Origin: Alphaproteobacteria bacterium
GTDB lineage: Bacteria > Pseudomonadota > Alphaproteobacteria > Micavibrionales > Micavibrionaceae
Direction of reading: 5' to 3'
DNA: 9,700 bases
Assembly (NCBI GenBank): GCA_023301785.1
Contig: JALZUF010000194.1
Coordinates: 1-9,700, forward strand
Position numbers and translations under genes: made by a program. Shown here one piece after another: positions 6,806 through 9,700 of the stretch. Numbering within the stretch: the first letter of the stretch is position 1; each line of letters begins with the position of its first letter. The notes below the pieces were generated by a model. It was not told the DNA's origin. It did not search any database and saw only the letters and a program-made list of their open reading frames with translations.

Positions 6806-6851
6806 TTGAGAAAATGTATAAAGAATCGATATGATTTATCATAATGATTCT
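6806..6851 (+). promoter_or_regulatory. Candidate promoter overlapped by a 30-bp dyad operator
   Basis: TTGAGA (6806-6811) and TATGAT (6830-6835), each five of six to consensus, are 18 bases apart and point toward the gene at 7012. A near-perfect inverted repeat spans 6822-6851. Its outer arms are AGAATC (6822-6827) and GATTCT (6846-6851), and its inner arms TATGAT (6830-6835) and ATCATA (6838-6843). Twelve of 15 base pairs match. The dyad covers the -10 and the expected start site, a classic repressor position. The AT-rich triplets recall Fur-family boxes, but I cannot assign a regulator. It also lies 44 bases before the ftsK start and could affect that gene. Confidence 0.5.
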
Positions 6852-6883
6852 ATGTCATAACGCCTTTAAACACAAGCAATCAG

Positions 6884-6921
6884 CCCTTTTTCTTTATTAT
6901 TTCTTTTATTTAGATAAAGGG
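6884..6921. other. Long-loop inverted repeat in the 7012 leader
   Basis: CCCTTTTTCT (6884-6893) pairs with AGATAAAGGG (6912-6921) with one mismatch around an 18-base AT-rich loop. It lies between the candidate promoter at 6806 and the gene at 7012. It has no U-run, so it is not an obvious terminator. It may be a leader structure or chance in AT-rich sequence. Confidence 0.25.
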
Positions 6922-7011
6922 TGATCGGCAAAAATTAATCTTTTGTTAACTTATCTAAGATAGCTTGGAGTAGTCTTTTACTATTTTTCAAAAAACCAAA
7001 GATTGAACAAT

Positions 7012-7278
7012 ATGAATTTTTTAGAACTTACGTTTTTAAAGAAACGAAAACAGCAACCTGAATACATGATGTACGTCTATGACGAGTTCATCAAAGGAAC
7101 GATTGGTGTCAATAAGTGGGAATTTATAATGTGCAGCCGAAGCGGCAGTTACATTAAGAAAAAGGCCAAAGATTTATTCAATTCCAACGCCTATCAAAAG
7201 ATTGAAGTTCAGAAGAAAATATTTGATGAACGCACAAAGGAATATTTTATTTCGACATTATGCGTTTTAGAAAAATAA
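7012..7278 (+). CDS. Small basic protein of unknown function
   Basis: An 88-residue, strongly basic, soluble protein: no signal peptide and no membrane segment, rich in Lys, Tyr and Phe. The sequence alternates short strands (PEYMMYVYDEF, WEFIMCSRSG) with helices (IKKKAKDLF, QKIEVQKKIFDERTKEYF), which suggests a small compact alpha/beta fold. I do not recognise the family. ATG 7012 is preferred. An in-frame TTG at 7003 would add three residues, and neither has a strong Shine-Dalgarno. A long 5' gap carries a candidate promoter overlapped by a dyad, so expression may be regulated. The stop lies three bases from the stop of the convergent minus-strand gene. The reading frame is open for its full length and has plausible coding character, but with little outside support. 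Confidence 0.6.
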   Translation: MNFLELTFLKKRKQQPEYMMYVYDEFIKGTIGVNKWEFIMCSRSGSYIKKKAKDLFNSNAYQKIEVQKKIFDERTKEYFISTLCVLEK

Positions 7279-7281
7279 ATC

Positions 7282-7461
7282 TTACTGATTTTCTTTAATT
7301 TCGCCTGTCGGGTCTGTCTCAACCAAATCTGCAACCTGTTCAAAAACATCAGCATTTTCATCCATTTGCTCTTTGAGCGGCGGGTTCTGCTGTGCGATTG
7401 TTTTAAAGAAAGCTGCGGCGTCACGTAATAGTTTGGCGGCAAGTTCGTTATGGGCTGGCAT
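7282..7461 (-). CDS. Small conserved-type helical protein downstream of pheA
   Basis: A 59-residue, acidic, soluble protein that reads as two helices: ELAAKLLRDAAAFFKTIAQQN, then LKEQMDENADVFEQVADLVETDP. I recall similar short uncharacterised proteins in Alphaproteobacteria with an opening like HNELAAKLLRDAAxFF and an ending like DLVExDP. No function is known to me. The start is well supported: AAAGGA lies six bases before ATG 7461, whereas an upstream in-frame ATG at 7482 lacks such a site. It lies on the same strand as pheA, 62 bases downstream, with a hairpin between them. It could be transcribed with pheA or from its own start. It is convergent with the 7012 gene, with stops three bases apart. 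Confidence 0.75.
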   Translation of the reverse strand: MPAHNELAAKLLRDAAAFFKTIAQQNPPLKEQMDENADVFEQVADLVETDPTGEIKENQ

Positions 7462-7490
7462 TGTATTTCCTTTTTGGTACAAATTAATTG

Positions 7491-7512
7491 CATAAGCGTA
7501 ACATGGCTTATG
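7491..7512 (-). other. 7-bp perfect stem-loop between pheA and the 59-residue gene
   Basis: CATAAGC (7491-7497) and GCTTATG (7506-7512) form a perfect inverted repeat around an eight-base loop. It lies just after the pheA stop and before the ribosome site of the 59-residue gene. No U-run follows on the minus strand, so it is a weak terminator at best. It may stabilise the pheA mRNA end or be a protein-binding site. Confidence 0.35.
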
Positions 7513-7523
7513 GGTGACGTAAA

Positions 7524-8372
7524 TTATTTTTCTTTGCGATAAGCGTTTGCTTCGTAAGTTCCTAAAAGCGTTACATTTTTGGTGAAAAACCCTAATTCTT
7601 CCATGGCAAGCTGTAGAGGGCGATCTTCTGGGTGACCAATAACATCTGCATAAAATTGCGCTGTTTGGAATTTTTCACCAACATAGGATTCTAACTTAAT
7701 CATATTGACGTTATTTGTCGCAAATCCGCCTAGAGCCTTATAAAGCGAGGCAGGGATGTTTCTCACTTCAAAAATAAAGCTGGTTATATATTCCACGCCT
7801 TTTTCAAATTCTGCAACGTGACCGTCTTTAGAGAGGATCAGAAACCGTGTTGTATTGTGATCTTCGTCTTGGATATTGTGTTGAATAATGTCCAAATCAT
7901 AGATTTCTGCGGCCAGCTCAGATGCTATTGCGGCTTGGCTTGGATCATTCATGGCCGCGACATCCCTTGCCGCACCAGCAGTATCCGCACGTACATGCTG
8001 CTTTAACCCAAGCTCTTTAATAATCTTCGCGCATTGAGGTAAGGCGTGTATATGACTGTGTACGTCGGTTAACTGGTCTTTTGTAGTGCCTTTGATGGCA
8101 AGTAAGGCATGGTGGATAGGAAGGAACGTTTCGCCTATAATATGAAGGCCACTATTAGGTAGGAGCCTATGAACATCTGCAACACGGCCTGCTAATGTAT
8201 TATCGACGGCAATAATCGCTAAGTTGGCGTCACCATTTTTTAAGGCATCAAAAGTTTCCACAAAAGTTTCGCAAGGCATCGTTTGAGCGTCTGGATACAC
8301 GTTGAGACAAGCTTGCTCATGGTATGAACCTGATTGTCCTTGAAACGCTATGATTTTTGCCTTCTGGCCCAT
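7524..8372 (-). CDS. pheA: Prephenate dehydratase (monofunctional)
   Basis: Converts prephenate to phenylpyruvate with loss of water and CO2, the committed step to phenylalanine, in the cytoplasm. The 282-residue protein lacks a chorismate mutase domain, as in the monofunctional enzymes. The catalytic part starts directly with IIAFQGQSGSYHEQA (7-21) and contains VDNTLAGRV (56-64), where the family usually has xENSxxGxV. It ends with the catalytic TTRF (174-177) in DHNTTRFLIL. A regulatory ACT domain follows (about 195-275) with ASLYKALGGFATNNVNMIKLESY. The KLESY form replaces the ESRP seen in many enzymes and matches alphaproteobacterial versions; it binds phenylalanine for feedback control in the family. 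The start at ATG 8372 is chosen because AGAGG lies eight bases upstream and the fold begins there. The longer frame to 8495 adds 41 unrelated residues. It is divergent from the cytochrome c gene, an order common in Alphaproteobacteria. Confidence 0.95.
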   Translation of the reverse strand: MGQKAKIIAFQGQSGSYHEQACLNVYPDAQTMPCETFVETFDALKNGDANLAIIAVDNTLAGRVADVHRLLPNSGLHIIGETFLPIHHALLAIKGTTKDQLTDVHSHIHALPQCAKIIKELGLKQHVRADTAGAARDVAAMNDPSQAAIASELAAEIYDLDIIQHNIQDEDHNTTRFLILSKDGHVAEFEKGVEYITSFIFEVRNIPASLYKALGGFATNNVNMIKLESYVGEKFQTAQFYADVIGHPEDRPLQLAMEELGFFTKNVTLLGTYEANAYRKEK

Positions 8373-8468
8373 TGTAATTACCTCTTGATTTTTTTTGCTT
8401 CTAAAACTAAACCCTATTGGGTAAGATTTGTCGATTTTTATAAACAAATCAAGTATATTAAGCGTTAT

Positions 8469-8495
8469 ATTATAAAGTCTTCGAAAACAGTTCAA
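8469..8495 (-). promoter_or_regulatory. Candidate pheA promoter overlapping the cytochrome c promoter region
   Basis: On the minus strand a perfect TATAAT (8474-8469) has TTGAAC upstream (8495-8490) at a short 15-base spacing, or TTTTGA (8497-8492) at 17. On the plus strand TATAAA (8471-8476) overlaps the same bases and could serve the cytochrome gene at 8516. The 143-base gap is the only place for both promoters. In the pheA leader a short hairpin (8411-8422, ACCC-TATT-GGGT) is visible, but no Phe-rich leader peptide. Confidence 0.35.
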
Positions 8496-8515
8496 AAAAG
8501 ATACGGATTAAGATT

Positions 8516-9217
8516 ATGGGTGGAATGGAATTTAATAAGGTATTTGCTGCAATATTAGTGGCAGGGATCATTGCAATGTTCGCAGGCTTTGTTGCTGAGC
8601 AACTTGCATCCCCTCATTACCTTGAAGAAGACGCTTATCCGATTGAGGGTGTAGAAACTGTTGGTGGTGGAGAAAAGAAAGAAAAACTGGCTGAACCTAT
8701 TTTAGCAATGATCGCGAGCGCAGATGTTGCGCGCGGTCAGAAATTATCAAAAGCCTGCGCGGCGTGTCATAGTTTTGATAAAGGTGGGGCGAATGGTGTT
8801 GGCCCTAATTTATACGGTGTTGTTGGTGCTGTTAAACAAGCAAAATCTGGCTATGCCTATTCTGGTGTTATGAATGCTAATGGCGAAAATAACTGGACTT
8901 ATGCGGCACTTAATAAATTCCTTTGGAAACCTAAAGCATACGCACCAGGGACTAAAATGAATTATGTTGGTATTAAGAAACCTGAAGATCGTGCGGCCAT
9001 GGTTGCTTGGTTGAATACATTGGGATCAAACAAGCCTGCACCATCTGCTTCGCAGATAGCAGCAGAGCAAGCAGAATTGGCCCTACCAGAACCAGTTGCT
9101 GAAGCTGTTGAAACCGCAGTTGAGACAGTCAAAGATGTAGCTGCAGATGCGAAGGCTGATATTACGAAATCTGTTGTTAAATCAACGGACGGTATCGCTG
9201 TAAAAACTGCTGAATAA
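8516..9217 (+). CDS. Membrane-anchored class I cytochrome c
   Basis: An electron carrier held to the periplasmic face of the inner membrane, of the cycM/c552 kind that links the bc1 complex to terminal oxidases in Alphaproteobacteria. The 233-residue protein has an uncleaved N-terminal anchor (about 8-27). The heme c site is CAACH (C81, C84, H85), followed by the family's GVGPNLYGVVG. The distal axial ligand is M148 in the PGTKMNYVG segment (144-152). After the heme domain ends at about 171 there is a 60-residue Ala/Glu/Val/Lys-rich tail with imperfect repeats (AEAVETAVETVKDVAADAKADI) that should form an amphipathic helix. I do not know a function for the tail. ATG 8516 is used; ATG 8525 (fourth residue) is possible, with GGGTGG just upstream. 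It is divergent from pheA and convergent with holC, with six bases between stops. Confidence 0.93.
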   Translation: MGGMEFNKVFAAILVAGIIAMFAGFVAEQLASPHYLEEDAYPIEGVETVGGGEKKEKLAEPILAMIASADVARGQKLSKACAACHSFDKGGANGVGPNLYGVVGAVKQAKSGYAYSGVMNANGENNWTYAALNKFLWKPKAYAPGTKMNYVGIKKPEDRAAMVAWLNTLGSNKPAPSASQIAAEQAELALPEPVAEAVETAVETVKDVAADAKADITKSVVKSTDGIAVKTAE

Positions 9218-9223
9218 TAAGCT

Positions 9224-9673
9224 TTACGCTTTTTTATCCCACTTGCCAGATTCGCTTTGATGCCAATAGGTTATTTCAAAGCCTTTTGATTTATAGTCTT
9301 TCCATCGCTGTCTAGCATCTTGAATGGCTTGATCATTGTGCCCATCAAGCATTTCACAGCAAAGATCAAAATCTTCTAAATTTTCTTCGACAATACCTTG
9401 CGTTAAAATCAACGTTTTGGCTGCGTTTGGGTTTTCGGCTTTATCGGTAAGCCAAATAGGTTGAAATTCTGCATGACCATTTTTCTTTGCGCCGTGCGGC
9501 AAAAAGGACTGTGGTTTATATGTCCATAAAATATCATTCATACGCTGAACTTCTGCTTCATTACTTAGGCGCACAACAGCGTTATTTTTAGATTGATACA
9601 CTTTCTCTAAAATCAGAGGGAGTGCTTGATCCAAACTTTGTTTTTGCAAATGATAAAATCGAACTTCTGTCAT
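9224..9673 (-). CDS. holC: DNA polymerase III subunit chi
   Basis: Chi is the clamp-loader accessory subunit that binds single-strand binding protein and helps hand over the primer at the replication fork. The 149-residue length is usual. The N-terminus TEVRFYHLQKQSLDQALPLILEKVYQSKNNAVVRL follows the family's opening strand and helix. The central NDILWTYKPQSFLPHGA (46-62) holds the conserved W-x-Y...F-L-P-H-G, and PIWLTD (73-78) and ILTQG (88-92) follow. The C-terminal WKDYKSKGFEITYWHQSESGKW is typical of proteobacterial HolC. The Shine-Dalgarno is weak. In many Alphaproteobacteria holC follows the leucyl aminopeptidase gene pepA. A short frame entering from the right edge stops at 9683-9685, but it is too short to name. 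The psi partner HolD is not in the window. Confidence 0.95.
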   Translation of the reverse strand: MTEVRFYHLQKQSLDQALPLILEKVYQSKNNAVVRLSNEAEVQRMNDILWTYKPQSFLPHGAKKNGHAEFQPIWLTDKAENPNAAKTLILTQGIVEENLEDFDLCCEMLDGHNDQAIQDARQRWKDYKSKGFEITYWHQSESGKWDKKA

Positions 9674-9700
9674 GGAAGATTATTATTTTTTCTCGTAATG

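Noticed and set aside
7462..7482. Seven-residue longer form of the 59-residue gene
   Set aside because: AAAGGA lies inside that extension and is placed to serve ATG 7461.
8373..8495. 41-residue N-terminal extension of pheA
   Set aside because: The added residues fit no prephenate dehydratase, and ATG 8372 has a good ribosome site directly before the conserved fold.
1..9700. CRISPR array, insertion sequence, rRNA or tRNA gene
   Set aside because: No regularly spaced repeats, transposase or integrase frame, terminal inverted repeats, or RNA gene signature were seen.

Overview
The window looks like part of a low-GC alphaproteobacterial chromosome. It is mostly housekeeping DNA, plus one AT-rich accessory stretch at the left. 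The assignment rests on several points: a membrane-anchored class I cytochrome c divergent from a monofunctional prephenate dehydratase, an ftsK-lolA gene pair, the polymerase III chi subunit gene holC, and a LexA-type operator of the direct-repeat form typical of Alphaproteobacteria (GAAC-N7-GAAC). The genus cannot be fixed from sequence alone.

Layout. 1-2396 (+) is visibly AT-richer than the rest. It holds a receiver-domain protein with a degenerate GGDEF domain, then a two-gene set: a small membrane-anchored protein and a polytopic membrane protein with a faint resemblance to O-antigen polymerases/ligases. 2393-2911 (+) is a self-contained transcription unit. It has a near-consensus promoter with a GAAC-N7-GAAC box between -35 and -10, a leader with a terminator-like hairpin, one 113-residue phage-structural-like protein, and a strong intrinsic terminator. 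3026-6777 (-) is the run ftsK-lolA-recR (DNA translocase, periplasmic lipoprotein chaperone, recombination mediator). 6778-7011 is a divergent regulatory gap with a 30-bp dyad over a candidate promoter, followed by an unrecognised 88-residue gene (+). 7282-8372 (-) is pheA followed by a conserved-looking 59-residue gene. 8516-9217 (+) is the membrane-anchored cytochrome c, divergent from pheA. 9224-9673 (-) is holC, convergent with the cytochrome gene.

How it fits together. Most genes belong to unrelated core functions: chromosome segregation, outer-membrane biogenesis, recombination repair, phenylalanine synthesis, respiration and replication. The most interesting part is 2393-2911. A single phage-like gene appears to be under SOS (LexA) control with its own terminator and a possible attenuator in its leader. 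That layout would suit a domesticated phage gene or a lone DNA-damage-induced cargo gene. The LexA box and promoter geometry are read directly from the sequence. The function of the product is not known from what I can see.
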